Shown: piece after piece, positions 51,853 through 60,785 of the stretch
How positions within the stretch are numbered: position 1 is the stretch's first letter
Layout: each line of letters opens with the position of its first letter
From: Engelhardtia mirabilis
GTDB taxonomy: Bacteria; Planctomycetota; UBA1135; GCA-002686595
Assembly: GCA_007751255.1 (NCBI GenBank)
Contig: CP036296.1
Location: 5,952,001 to 6,016,000, forward strand
DNA length: 64,000 nt
Direction of reading: 5' to 3'
The notes under the pieces: model-generated
Told to the model about the DNA's origin: nothing
The model's input: the letters and a program-made list of their open reading frames with translations, nothing else
Database searches by the model: none
Program-made: the position numbers and the translations under genes

Positions 51853-53147
51853 CCCAGCTCCTCGCCGAAGGCCCGGCCCACGCGCAGGGCACTGCGCACG
51901 CCGTCCTCGTGGAAGCCGTGGAACCAGTAGGCGCCGCAGTACCAGGTGCGCCGCGGGCCGCTGACCTCGTCCCAGCGCCCCTGGGCCTGGACCCCGGCGT
52001 GGGTGTAGACCGGGTGGTGGTACTCGATGCGCCGCAGCACGCGGGCGGGGTCGATGTGCTCGTCCCGGTTGAGCGTGACCAGGAAGTCCTCGGGCGCGTC
52101 CAGGGACTGGAGCCGGTTCATCCAGTAGCTCACCGCCACCGGGGCGTCGCTGTGGCCCACCCCCCGATCGGTCAGGTGGTAGTTCCACGCCGCCCAGGCC
52201 AATCGCTTGCGCGGGATGATCGAGCTGTCGGTGTGCAGGATCGCCTCGTTGCGCTGGTACGGAATCGCGCCGAGTACCTGACGCTCCGCCTCGCTCGGGT
52301 CCGCCAACAGGGCCAGGGCCTGGTCCGAGTGGCAGGCGATCACGACGCCGTCGAAGCGCTCCCACTCCCCGCCGCGCGGCTTCACGTCCACGCCCTCCGC
52401 GTCGCGTCGCACGGCCTCGACCGGGGTCGACAGGCGCAGGCCGTCGCGGAAGGGGCGTGAGATCGGCTCCAGGTAGCTGCTGCTGCCGCCACAGACCACG
52501 CGCCACACGGGCCGGTCGTCGACGTTCAGGAACCCGTGGTTGGCGAAGAAGCGCACGAAGTAGCGCGCCGGGAAGGCCAGCATCTGCGAGCGGCTGGCGG
52601 ACCAGATCGCCGCGCCCATGGGCAGGATGTAGTCCCGCACGAAGGGCTCGCGGTAGCCGCCGCGCTCCAGGTACTCGCCCAGGGTCGGCCCGGGCCCGGT
52701 GGCGACCGTGTCGGGTCCGTCCAAGAGCGCCGGCGCTTCGCGGCCGAAGCGCAGGATCTCCCGCACCATGCCGATGAAGCTGGGCCGGAAGAGGTTCGTC
52801 CGCTGGGCGAACAGGGCGTTCAGGCTGGTGCCGTTGTACTCGAGGCCGGTGAGCTCGTTCCTCACCGAGAAGCTCATGTCGCTGGGCTTCCAGGCCACCT
52901 CGAGCAGCTCGAGCAGGCGGATGAAGTTCGGGTAGGTCCAGTCGTTGTAGACGATGAACCCCGTGTCGACGGGCCAGGTCGCCCCGCCCAGCTCCACCTC
53001 GACCGTGTTGGTGTGCCCCCCGAGCCGGTCCGCGGCCTCGAACACGGTCACGCTATGGCGGCGCGCCAGGAGGTGCGCCGCCAGGAGACCCGAGATGCCC
53101 GTGCCGATGATCGCCAGGCGCTGGCCCGGCCGATGGAGTTCAGGCAC
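51849..53147 (-). CDS. FAD-dependent amine-oxidase-like oxidoreductase
   Basis: A 432-aa flavoprotein. The dinucleotide-binding loop LAIIGTGISGLLAAHLL is followed by VFEAADRLGGHTNTV and the conserved GGATWPVDTGFIVYNDWTYPNF seen in the flavoproteins paired with DUF1365/CFA. The C-terminus has the WYCGAYWFHGFHEDG flavin-contact segment. It probably oxidises or desaturates an acyl-lipid intermediate for the methyltransferase; the exact reaction is not established. It is the second gene of the run, 18 nt after the desaturase stop. Confidence 0.92.
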   Translation of the reverse strand: MPELHRPGQRLAIIGTGISGLLAAHLLARRHSVTVFEAADRLGGHTNTVEVELGGATWPVDTGFIVYNDWTYPNFIRLLELLEVAWKPSDMSFSVRNELTGLEYNGTSLNALFAQRTNLFRPSFIGMVREILRFGREAPALLDGPDTVATGPGPTLGEYLERGGYREPFVRDYILPMGAAIWSASRSQMLAFPARYFVRFFANHGFLNVDDRPVWRVVCGGSSSYLEPISRPFRDGLRLSTPVEAVRRDAEGVDVKPRGGEWERFDGVVIACHSDQALALLADPSEAERQVLGAIPYQRNEAILHTDSSIIPRKRLAWAAWNYHLTDRGVGHSDAPVAVSYWMNRLQSLDAPEDFLVTLNRDEHIDPARVLRRIEYHHPVYTHAGVQAQGRWDEVSGPRRTWYCGAYWFHGFHEDGVRSALRVGRAFGEELG

Positions 53148-53165
53148 CTCGGAGCCGTCTCCCGC

Positions 53166-54302
53166 TCAGCGCTCGCGGCGCTGGGGTCGCGCGTCACGCA
53201 CGCGCGCCGGCACCGGCCGCAGGTCCCACACGATGCCGAGCCACGACAGCACCTTGAGGCCGTAGTAAGTCAGGTCGTACTCCCACCAGTAGAAGCCATT
53301 GCGGGCCGACGACTGGTAGTAGTGGTGGTTGTTGTGCCAGCCCTCGCCGAGCGTGATCAGGGCCAGGATCGGGTTGTTGCGGCTGGTGTCGCCGGTCTCG
53401 TAACGCTGGGTCCCGAACACGTGGCTCAGGGAGTTGATCGTGAACGTGCCGTGCAGCAGGAAAACGGTCGAGACGAAGTAGCCCCAGACCAGCATCTGCC
53501 CGGCCGAGGTGCCCAGGGACGGCCACAGGGCGTCGAGGGCCATGCCCAGGAAGAACATCGCCGCCCCGGTCAGGATCGGCACCAGCGTGTCGAAGCGGTC
53601 CAGGAAGCGCAGCTCCGGGAAGCGCGCCAGGTCGCGCACGTTCTCGAGCTTGGTCGGGAAGTTGGCCTTGCAGGTGACCCAGCCCATGTGGCTCCACCAG
53701 AAGCCGTGCTGCTTGGGCGAGTGCACGTCCTCCATCTGGTCGGAGTGCTTGTGGTGGTCGCGGTGGTGGGCGGCCCACCACAGGGGCCCGCGCTGGGTAG
53801 CGGTGGACCCGATCAGCCCGAACATGAACTGTCCGAAGCGGGTCGTCTTGAAGGTCCGGTGCGAGAAGTAGCGGTGGTAGAAGCCGGTGATCGCGAACAT
53901 GCGGACCGCGTACATCGCGACCGCGACGCCCACGGCGACCGGGCTCCAGCCGACCCACAGGACCGCCAGGCAGGACAGGTGCAGGATCGCGAAGGGCACC
54001 ATCCGCACCCACTCGATCTTCTGCCGACCGCCGAAGCCCTGGACTTCTTGGGCGTCGCGCGCGGTGGTGTCGAACCACTGCATCACGGCCACGAAGGGGT
54101 TCGAACTGCGCGGGCGCACCTCGCGCTCACGCTCGTCGGAGATCTCCGCGGCCGGCGCGGGGGCGGCGTCGGCCTCGCTCAGCCGGCCCGCGACGGGCAG
54201 GGCGCCTGGACCCGAGTCGACGGTCGTCCCGGCAACGCCGGTTTCGGCGGAAGCTTGGTCCTCGGTCTCTCGCGAGTCGAGCAGTGCTTTGGCGTCGGTC
54301 AT
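53166..54302 (-). CDS. Acyl-CoA/acyl-lipid delta-9-type desaturase
   Basis: A 378-aa membrane diiron desaturase with the three histidine boxes HRYFSH, HHRDHH and HNNHHY, two hydrophobic pairs around them, and the LGEGWHNNHHYY context typical of delta-9 enzymes. It puts a cis double bond in saturated acyl chains using O2. The first about 75 residues are a low-complexity tail not present in the core family. Beside a CFA-type methyltransferase and an oxidase, it would supply the unsaturated substrate for later methylation or ring formation. Confidence 0.94.
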   Translation of the reverse strand: MTDAKALLDSRETEDQASAETGVAGTTVDSGPGALPVAGRLSEADAAPAPAAEISDEREREVRPRSSNPFVAVMQWFDTTARDAQEVQGFGGRQKIEWVRMVPFAILHLSCLAVLWVGWSPVAVGVAVAMYAVRMFAITGFYHRYFSHRTFKTTRFGQFMFGLIGSTATQRGPLWWAAHHRDHHKHSDQMEDVHSPKQHGFWWSHMGWVTCKANFPTKLENVRDLARFPELRFLDRFDTLVPILTGAAMFFLGMALDALWPSLGTSAGQMLVWGYFVSTVFLLHGTFTINSLSHVFGTQRYETGDTSRNNPILALITLGEGWHNNHHYYQSSARNGFYWWEYDLTYYGLKVLSWLGIVWDLRPVPARVRDARPQRRER

Positions 54303-54331
54303 GGGTGTCGGGGAGAGCGCCGCGCAGGCAC

Positions 54332-55363
54332 TCAGGGCTTGCGGAAGCGGTAGTGGGCGACCCACCACTCGCTGCCGTCGCGGTAGCCGAAGAGCTCGGC
54401 GCAGGAGAGGAAGAAGACACGCCAGCGGGAGAACCAAGTGCGCGCCTGCGCGGGGCCGTAGGTGGCCTCGAACAGGGGCATCAGCTCGTCCCGTGCGGCG
54501 TCCTGATTGCGGAGCCAATCCTCGCTGGTCTGGGCGTAGTGGCGTCCATCGACGCGCCAACGCTCCTCGAGGGTCAGGTCCTTTTGGAAGTTCAGCAGCA
54601 GGTCACTGGACGGCATCACCCCGCCGGTGAAGAAGTGCCGTCCCATCCAGTTGTCCGCGCCCTCGGTCTCGAAGGGATAGGCCAGGTCGCGGTGACAGAA
54701 GATGTGTACGAACAGGCGGCCGTCCGCGCGAAGCCAACCCGAGATACGCTCGAGCAGAACTTCGTAGTTCCGCATGTGCTCGAACATCTCGACCGAGACC
54801 ACGCGGTCGAATTTGAGGTCGATGTCGAATTCGACCATGTTGGCCGTCACGACCTCGACATTGGCCAAGCCGCGCTCGGCGGCGCGGGCCAGGATGAACT
54901 CCCGCTGGGAGGCCGAGTTCGATACGGCGGTGATCTGCGAGGCCGGGTAGTGCTCCGCCATCCACAGGGTCAGGGAGCCCCAGCCGCAGCCGAGTTCGAG
55001 CACGTCCTGGCCGTCGAGCAGGTCGGCCCGCTGGCAGGTCAGGGCCAGCATCGCCTCCTCGGCCTGGGCCAAGCTCTCGCGGCCGGTCTCGTAGAAGCAC
55101 GACGAGTACTTCAGCCGCGGGCCCAGGACGGCCTCGAAGAAGGCCGCGGGGAGCTCGTAGTGCTGCTCGTTGGCCGCATCGGTGTGGATCGCGACCGGGC
55201 TGGCCTTCAGCTGCTCCACGAAGCCCTGCACGGCCCTCGCCTGGGCGGCGGTGGACGGCTGTCGCTCGTCGCGCAACCGCTCCTGGAGCAGGCGGCGGAT
55301 GCCGAAACGGACCAAGGGGTCAGGCACGACACCCTTATCGACGAGATCGAGGACGAGGCTCAC
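54332..55363 (-). CDS. CFA synthase-like SAM methyltransferase
   Basis: A 343-aa methyltransferase related to cyclopropane-fatty-acid synthase but of a different subgroup from the one at 49595. It has [30 protein letters not shown] loop [27 protein letters not shown] and [18 protein letters not shown]. It lacks the N-terminal CFA domain; its own N-terminus is a short helical region. Proteins of this subgroup are often labelled SAM-dependent methyltransferase near DUF1365 clusters. The start is GTG 55363, first gene of a six-gene minus-strand run down to 49013. Confidence 0.9.
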   Translation of the reverse strand: MSLVLDLVDKGVVPDPLVRFGIRRLLQERLRDERQPSTAAQARAVQGFVEQLKASPVAIHTDAANEQHYELPAAFFEAVLGPRLKYSSCFYETGRESLAQAEEAMLALTCQRADLLDGQDVLELGCGWGSLTLWMAEHYPASQITAVSNSASQREFILARAAERGLANVEVVTANMVEFDIDLKFDRVVSVEMFEHMRNYEVLLERISGWLRADGRLFVHIFCHRDLAYPFETEGADNWMGRHFFTGGVMPSSDLLLNFQKDLTLEERWRVDGRHYAQTSEDWLRNQDAARDELMPLFEATYGPAQARTWFSRWRVFFLSCAELFGYRDGSEWWVAHYRFRKP

Positions 55364-55898
55364 TGTTGGACTCCAGTCGCGGTTCCAGCGGGACGACCGC
55401 CCACCACGGGGCGCGTCGGGACCAGTGGATGCCAATGCTCGTCCGCGCTCCCACAGACTCTTTGGGTGGCGACGCCGGCGGAATCCAGGTCCGCTGGGGT
55501 TTCGTCCAGATCGCGCCGCGGATGCATCGTTCCCGGGGTCCGCAGGGCCGTGCCAGTTCGGCGACGGAGCCCAACATCGAAGCTGCCTCCCGCGTCGATC
55601 GCGGTCGGGGGCGGCTCGGTGCCGAGGGAGATCGGCTGGGACTTGGAACGGATCATCGGTTGCCGCGCCCCCCGGGGGGGTCGTCGAGGCGGACCATGAT
55701 AGGTGCCTGTATCGGACCGGCGGATGCCTGCCTGGGCTCAATTGCTCGCCCCACCCAGCCCTGGGCCCCGGGGCCCCCCAGGGGGCCTGGAGCGTCATCG
55801 GGGGCTCAGGATCCCGCCGCCGCACCCGGCCCAGTCGAGCGGGGCCCAGTCGAGCGGGGCCCAGTCGAGCCGAGCGACCGCGCCCCGCATCGGGCACC
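55364..55898. other. 535-nt intergenic region with a 15-bp tandem repeat
   Basis: No open frame here has coding character on either strand. It should hold the promoter of the six-gene lipid cluster. Features: a G/C homopolymeric stretch near 55672-55680, an inverted run CCCTGGGCCCCGGGGCCCCCCAGGG around 55760-55785, and a 15-bp unit CCCAGTCGAGCGGGG at 55830-55844, 55845-55859 and, diverged, 55860-55874, just past the stop of the Rieske gene. No regulator site could be recognised. Confidence 0.5.
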
Positions 55899-56252
55899 TC
55901 AGACGTAGACCTGCACGTCGTCCCCCACGGCCTCGGTCCGGTAGACCCGGGCCTTGCCGCAGGGCGCGTTGGTGCAGGCGCCGGACTTCGGGTCGAAGTG
56001 GTAGTTGTGCAGGGGGCAGGTCACCAGGCGCCCGTCGACCAGGGGCCCGTCGATCAGGAAGCCCCCCGCGTGGGGGCAGCGGGCGTCGATGGCCAGGATC
56101 TCGCCGCCGACCTTGGCCAGGATCACGTCCACCCCGCGGCCGGCCAGGGGATCCCCGAAGGACAGCTTCTTCGACTCACCCTCGGGGAGCTTGGCAGCTC
56201 CCTGGACGAGGGTCGGCTGCTTGCGGAACAGGTTGAGCAGGCGCTGGAGCAT
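55899..56252 (-). CDS. Rieske [2Fe-2S] ferredoxin-like protein
   Basis: A 117-aa protein with a single Rieske domain. The cluster ligands are CPH in ARCPHAGGF and C-x2-H in TCPLHNYHF, the Cys-His/Cys-His spacing of the NirD/ferredoxin group. There is no membrane anchor, and the N-terminal 15 residues are a short helix. Such proteins pass electrons to oxygenases or reductases. With the oxygen-using desaturase and flavoprotein in the next operon on the same strand, it is a plausible electron carrier for them, but the 535-nt gap leaves this as inference. Confidence 0.92.
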   Translation of the reverse strand: MLQRLLNLFRKQPTLVQGAAKLPEGESKKLSFGDPLAGRGVDVILAKVGGEILAIDARCPHAGGFLIDGPLVDGRLVTCPLHNYHFDPKSGACTNAPCGKARVYRTEAVGDDVQVYV

Positions 56253-56301
56253 GGCGGGCGGATCTTAGACGAGATGGCGCCGGGCCCGTAGGCTCCGCGC
56301 C

Positions 56302-57687
56302 GTGAAGCCGGTTCTGATGATCGACGTGGTGGGGCTGTCCGAACGCCTTATCGACGAGTCCACGCCCAACCTCCAGCGCTTGCGGGCCCGCGGCGCCGGC
56401 GCGCCGATGGACACGGTCCTGCCGGCCGTGACCCTCTCGGCCCAGGCCACGATGCTGACCGGGCTCCTGCCTCGCGACCACGGCGTCGTCGGCAACGGCT
56501 GGTACTGGCGCGACCTGGGCGAGGTGCTCCTGTGGCGCCAGCCCAACCACCTGGTCGGCGGCGAGAAGCTCTACGACCGCGCGCGGCGGCGCGACCCCGG
56601 CTTCACCTGCGCCAAGCTCTTCTGGTGGTGGAACATGGGCGCCGCGGTCGAGTGGTCGCTCACGCCCAGACCCTTCTATCCGGCCGATGGGCGCAAGATT
56701 CCGGCCACCTACGGCTGGCCGCGGGACTTCAAGACCGAGCTCGAGGGCGAGCTGGGGGCCTTCCCCTTCTTCGACTTCTGGGGCCCGAAGTCGGGCCTGC
56801 CCTCGAGTCGTTGGCTGACGGACGCGGCGATCCACACCCTGCGCACGCGGCGGCCGAGCCTGACGATGGTCTACCTCCCGCACCTCGACTACAGCCACCA
56901 GCGCCTGGGCCCCGATGCACCCGAGAGCCGCCGGGCCGTGGTAGAGGTCGATGCGCTGATCGGCGAACTGGTGGCGGCGGCGGACGCCGTCGGCGCGGAG
57001 ACCGTGGTGGTCAGCGAGTACGCCCTGGAGGCCGTGAACCGGCCGGTACACGTCAATCGCGCCCTGCGCGACGCGGGCCTGCTCGAGGTGCGCGAGACGC
57101 CCGCCGGCGAGGTGCTCGACGTCTTCGGCAGCCGCGCCTTCGCCGTGGCCGACCACCAGATGGCCCACGTGTACTGCGCGGACGAGCGCGCCCAGGTCGC
57201 CGCGCGCGAGGTGCTCGAAGCCCTGCCCGGCGTCGCACGGGTCCTGGGCGACGACAAGCGCGAGTTCGCCCTCGACCACGAGCGCTCCGGCGAGTTGGTC
57301 GCCCTGGCCGAGCCCGACGCCTGGTTCACCTACTACTACTGGAACGACGACAGCGCCGCCCCCGACTTCGCGCGCACGGTCGACATCCACCGCAAGCCCG
57401 GCTACGACCCGGTCGAGCTGTTCGTGGATCCGGCACTGAAGGTGCCCGCCCTGCGCGTGGCGCGGCGCCTGGCCCAGAAGGTGCTCGGCTTCCGCTACCT
57501 GATGGACGTGATCCCGCTCGACGCGTCGCTGGTGAAGGGCAGCCACGGCCTGCTGCCGAGCGAGCCTTCGCGCGGGCCGGTGTTCCTGTGCTCGCGGGGC
57601 TTCGACGAGTGCGGGGGTGACCCGAGCGACGGCACGGTGGCGATGACGTCGGTGTCCGATCGAGTGTTGGCCCTGCTCGAGCGCTGA
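56302..57687 (+). CDS. Type I phosphodiesterase/nucleotide pyrophosphatase
   Basis: A 461-aa alkaline-phosphatase-superfamily enzyme. The first metal Asp is Asp8 (LMIDVVG), the nucleophile is probably Thr44 in AVTLSAQATMLTG, and the other metal ligands fall in HLDYSHQRLG, ADHQMAH and KGSHG. No signal peptide is apparent, so it is probably cytoplasmic. It hydrolyses phosphodiester or phosphonate bonds; the substrate is unknown. The start is GTG 56302, divergent from the Rieske gene (49-nt gap). The gene converges on the M24 peptidase with a family A unit between. Confidence 0.88.
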   Translation: MKPVLMIDVVGLSERLIDESTPNLQRLRARGAGAPMDTVLPAVTLSAQATMLTGLLPRDHGVVGNGWYWRDLGEVLLWRQPNHLVGGEKLYDRARRRDPGFTCAKLFWWWNMGAAVEWSLTPRPFYPADGRKIPATYGWPRDFKTELEGELGAFPFFDFWGPKSGLPSSRWLTDAAIHTLRTRRPSLTMVYLPHLDYSHQRLGPDAPESRRAVVEVDALIGELVAAADAVGAETVVVSEYALEAVNRPVHVNRALRDAGLLEVRETPAGEVLDVFGSRAFAVADHQMAHVYCADERAQVAAREVLEALPGVARVLGDDKREFALDHERSGELVALAEPDAWFTYYYWNDDSAAPDFARTVDIHRKPGYDPVELFVDPALKVPALRVARRLAQKVLGFRYLMDVIPLDASLVKGSHGLLPSEPSRGPVFLCSRGFDECGGDPSDGTVAMTSVSDRVLALLER

Positions 57688-57696
57688 GCTCGGTGG

Positions 57697-57746
57697 CGCG
57701 AGGTAGGCGTTCGTACGGTGCCAGGCACAAGACCGCCTACCTCGCG
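57697..57746. repeat. Single family A unit in a short hairpin
   Basis: Arms CGCGAGGTAGGC (57697-57708) and its complement (57735-57746) enclose exactly one 26-nt family A unit (GTTCGTACGGTGCCAGGCAC plus AAGACC) as the loop. Unlike A1 and A3 there is no second, inverted unit. It fills the convergent junction of the phosphodiesterase and M24 peptidase genes. Confidence 0.9.
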
Positions 57747-57750
57747 TGCT

Positions 57751-58962
57751 TCAGCGCGGCGAGCTCGGCCCCGCTTGCCAACCACCAAAGCACTCCGCAC
57801 CGTCCTCCGTCACCGCGACGATGTTCTCGAGGCGCACGCCGAACTTGCCGCGCTGGTAGATCCCGGGCTCGTTCGAGAAGGTCATGCCCGGCACCATGAT
57901 CGTCGGGTCGCCCCCGTCGAAGTAGGGCGCCTCGTGCCCATCCATGCCGATGCCGTGACCCAAGCGGTGGGTGAAGTGCAGGTAACCGTCACCGAAGCCC
58001 GCGTCGGTCACCACCTTGCGTGCCGCTGCGTCCACCTGGAAGCAGGGGTTACCGGGTTTGATCTGCTCGAAGGCCGCCATCTGGGCCGCGCGCACCACGT
58101 CCCACACCTTCGCAACCTCGTCCGGGACCTCGCCGCCCACAACCCAGGTGCGCGTGTTGTCCGACTGGTAGCCGAAGAGCGAGCCGCCGGTGTCGATCAG
58201 GATCACGTCGCCCTTGGCCAGGGGCGTGTCGTCGGTGCCGCCGTGGGGCTCGGCGCTGTTCGGACCGACGAGGGTCAGGTTCCAGATCGACTCGAGGCCG
58301 AGCTTGGTCTGGGCGGTGGTGATCATGGCCGCCACCTGCCGCGCGGTGACGCCGGGCTCGACCCGCGGCTCCACGGCGTTGAAGGCGCGCACGGTCAGCT
58401 CGTTGGCGCGCCGCAACAGCGCAAGCTCGTGGGTGTCCTTGGTCCCGCGCAGGGCCTGGCGCAGGGCGCCGCCCCACAGGACCTTGTCGCGCCCCATGGC
58501 CACGCCCATCCCGTGCACGAACACGTGGCGCAGCTCGGGCTCGACCGCCAGGGTCTCGACGCCGCGCTCGGCCAGTGCCGCCGCCAGGGGCGCGTAGGCG
58601 TACTCGTGCTCGTCCCAGCCGAGGATCTCGCCGCCGGGGCCCTCGGCCACGAGGCGCTTCATGCGCTCGACCTCGAAGGACGGCGCGATCCAGAGCAGCT
58701 CCCCCGAGGCCAGCACGACCAACCCGAACAGGCGCTCGGAGCGCCCGCCGCCGACGCCGGTCAGGTAGCGCAGGGTCGTGCCCGGCTCGCACAGGAAGGC
58801 GCCCGCGGCGGTGCCCTCGGTCAGCGAGGCGTCCTCCATCAGCCCGGCGAGGCGCTTCACCCGCGCGCGGCGCTCGGCCAGGGAGATGGGCTCGAGGTCG
58901 GCGGCGCCGTACTCGAGCTCGTCGAAGTCGTCGTCGATCAGGGGCGTGTGGCGGGCTTCCAT
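57751..58962 (-). CDS. M24-family metallopeptidase (Xaa-Pro peptidase-like)
   Basis: A 403-aa protein with an N-terminal creatinase-like domain and the C-terminal pita-bread metallopeptidase. Metal ligands are visible in order: ILIDTGG (Asp), SDNTRTW (Asp), RLGHGIGMDGHE (His), SNEPGIY (Glu) and RLENIV (Glu). Likely function is cleavage of Xaa-Pro peptides, although members include other C-N hydrolases. The ATG at 58962 was preferred to the start at 59016, which adds 18 low-complexity residues. No signal peptide. Confidence 0.92.
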   Translation of the reverse strand: MEARHTPLIDDDFDELEYGAADLEPISLAERRARVKRLAGLMEDASLTEGTAAGAFLCEPGTTLRYLTGVGGGRSERLFGLVVLASGELLWIAPSFEVERMKRLVAEGPGGEILGWDEHEYAYAPLAAALAERGVETLAVEPELRHVFVHGMGVAMGRDKVLWGGALRQALRGTKDTHELALLRRANELTVRAFNAVEPRVEPGVTARQVAAMITTAQTKLGLESIWNLTLVGPNSAEPHGGTDDTPLAKGDVILIDTGGSLFGYQSDNTRTWVVGGEVPDEVAKVWDVVRAAQMAAFEQIKPGNPCFQVDAAARKVVTDAGFGDGYLHFTHRLGHGIGMDGHEAPYFDGGDPTIMVPGMTFSNEPGIYQRGKFGVRLENIVAVTEDGAECFGGWQAGPSSPR

Positions 58963-59279
58963 GGGGCGTTGGCGCAGGGGGTTCGGTGGTGACGGGGCGG
59001 TCGCGCTGACCGCCACACGTTACCGCGCGCGAGCCCTCCTCACCGCGCTCCGCGATCAGCGTCGCGCCCAGGCCGCAGCCGAAGGCGCTCCGCACAGGAT
59101 GCGGGCCCCCGCCGCACCACGTCGGTCGCAGTCTCCGGGCCGGCGGTCCGTTGCGTCGGCAGCTCGACCGAGTCCTCAGCGACGGTCGAGCCGGGGGCAT
59201 CTCGCGACAAGGTCTCCGGGACGGGGCGATCGGTTGACTCGAGGACTCGCGCAAGCAGCCCGCGAGCCTCGCTGGAAGC
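58963..59279. other. 317-nt intergenic region
   Basis: There is no coding frame, hairpin of note, or RNA gene. It lies between two minus-strand genes and should carry the promoter of the M24 peptidase and the end of the four-paralogue run. Confidence 0.45.
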
Positions 59280-60056
59280 TCAGTCCCGTCCGTCGGGCAG
59301 ACCGTCGCAGGTCAGCTCGAGGCGCACCAGCAGGGGGACCCGCTCATCGAGCGGGAGCGAGCGGTCGACGAGCCGCAGCTCGAAGAGGCCCTCGAAGGCC
59401 CGCCCTGTCACGTCCGGAGTCCATTGCGCCTCGATCCCGGCACTGGCGACCGTCGGCAAGGCGTGGGTCTCGGGGAGAGCCAGGGGTTCGATGCCCGCCT
59501 CGTCGAGCAGGGTCAGCGTCGTCGCTGCCTCGAACTCGCCGCCCAGCCGACAGCGCAGCCACGGACGCAGTGCCAGGCGACCATCGAGCTCGCAGAGGAT
59601 CAACGCCGACTCGACCTCACGCAGGGGCAGGGTGCCGCCCCCGAAGCCGCGCTCGATCGCGGCGCAACCGTCGAGGCGACCGGTGGTCACGGTGCGAACG
59701 AGGTCGTCACCGCCGTCGGTCGTGCCGACGAAGCGCGTGCCTTCGAAGGGCAGCGGCATCCAATCGCCGTCACCGACGCGCCAGGTCCACTTCGCGTCGA
59801 GTCGCGCGGGCAACCCCTGTGGCAGTGCGATGCGAGCTGCGGGTGAGAAGACGACAGGCCCGTGCTTCTCGCGCAGATCGACCATCGTCTCGGGACCGAG
59901 CGGTCCCGTGCTCGCGCGGTACCAGGGCTCCACCGCCGCGGCGCGTTGGGCGACGACAACGCCAGCGACGACGAGCACGCCCAGGGCAACCACGACGATC
60001 AGCCCCACGCGTAGAACGCCTGCCCGTGACCCGCAAGAAATGTCGACGAGAGCCAT
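59280..60056 (-). CDS. Membrane-anchored WxWR-family protein 1
   Basis: A 258-aa protein with one N-terminal hydrophobic helix (about residues 15-36) and a large outside domain. It belongs to a set of four tandem paralogues that share the pattern W-x-W-R-x5-W-x4-F (here W90, W92, R93, W99, F104) about 50 residues after the helix. The rest is beta-rich, with pairs of strands and few conserved polar residues, suggesting a binding rather than catalytic role. The family is unknown to me. The start ATG 60056 lies 24 nt after the stop of the next paralogue. Confidence 0.75.
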   Translation of the reverse strand: MALVDISCGSRAGVLRVGLIVVVALGVLVVAGVVVAQRAAAVEPWYRASTGPLGPETMVDLREKHGPVVFSPAARIALPQGLPARLDAKWTWRVGDGDWMPLPFEGTRFVGTTDGGDDLVRTVTTGRLDGCAAIERGFGGGTLPLREVESALILCELDGRLALRPWLRCRLGGEFEAATTLTLLDEAGIEPLALPETHALPTVASAGIEAQWTPDVTGRAFEGLFELRLVDRSLPLDERVPLLVRLELTCDGLPDGRD

Positions 60057-60080
60057 GGAACGACCCTACGCCGATCCCGC

Positions 60081-60785
60081 TCAACTGCCGCCGACGCTCT
60101 CGACCTGAACACGGAACTCGAACACGGACTCGAGCTCCGGCCGCCGGCGGTCCTTCAGCTTCAGTAAGACTTCGGCCTCGACCACCCCCTGGTCCACCGA
60201 GCCTGCCGCCTTCGAGCTGAAGTCGGCCTCGGACAGCGGCGGCAAGCCCAGCTCGCGCGGCAGGACCCACGGCTCGCCCAGGAAATCTACGTGCCACTGG
60301 GACCCTGGCTCCACGCCGTTGACCACTTCGTGCCACGGCGTGACGGCGAGGGCACCGTCGACCTCGCACATCAAGAGGCTCGAGTTCACCGCACCGCCCT
60401 CCACCGGCGCCGCCATGTAGCTCGCCTCCACGACGATCCGGCCGTCGCGAACACCCGTGAACTCCGAACGGTCCACGTAAGGCGCGGATGGGTCCGCATC
60501 GAAGTAGCACAGCCCTTCGAATTCGATCGGCCTCCACTCCCCGCCGGGCTCACGCCAGGACCACGTGGAGACGAGGTCGTCGCCCAGGGGGCCACCGCGC
60601 GAAACGCTGATCGACGTGGACGCCTTCACTGGCCCAAGCACCGCCTCGGCCTCCGTCAACCCCGCAGGCGGCACCGGGCCCAGGTCGATCGAGACGGTCG
60701 TGGCCTGCCTCGCAAGGACGATCGCCCCCAGCACCACCAGCACGCCGAGACCGACGACGAAGAGGAGCAGCAACGCACGCTTCAC
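60081..60785 (-). CDS. Membrane-anchored WxWR-family protein 2
   Basis: A 234-aa protein with an N-terminal helix (residues 4-25) and the family motif at W75, W77, R78, W84, F89 (TWSWREPGGEWRPIEFEG). The outside domain is beta-rich and ends in an FEFRVQVES strand that corresponds to the LFELRLVDRS and VLEVRVSVS ends of its relatives. Its GTG start overlaps the stop of paralogue 3 (GTGA at 60782-60785), so the two are translated together, as expected for subunits or a graded series of similar proteins. Function unknown. Confidence 0.75.
   Translation of the reverse strand: MKRALLLLFVVGLGVLVVLGAIVLARQATTVSIDLGPVPPAGLTEAEAVLGPVKASTSISVSRGGPLGDDLVSTWSWREPGGEWRPIEFEGLCYFDADPSAPYVDRSEFTGVRDGRIVVEASYMAAPVEGGAVNSSLLMCEVDGALAVTPWHEVVNGVEPGSQWHVDFLGEPWVLPRELGLPPLSEADFSSKAAGSVDQGVVEAEVLLKLKDRRRPELESVFEFRVQVESVGGS

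Noticed and set aside
55364..55898. Small gene in the gap before the lipid cluster
   Set aside because: Open frames exist on both strands but have repeat-driven or Arg/Pro-rich translations and no plausible ribosome-binding site.
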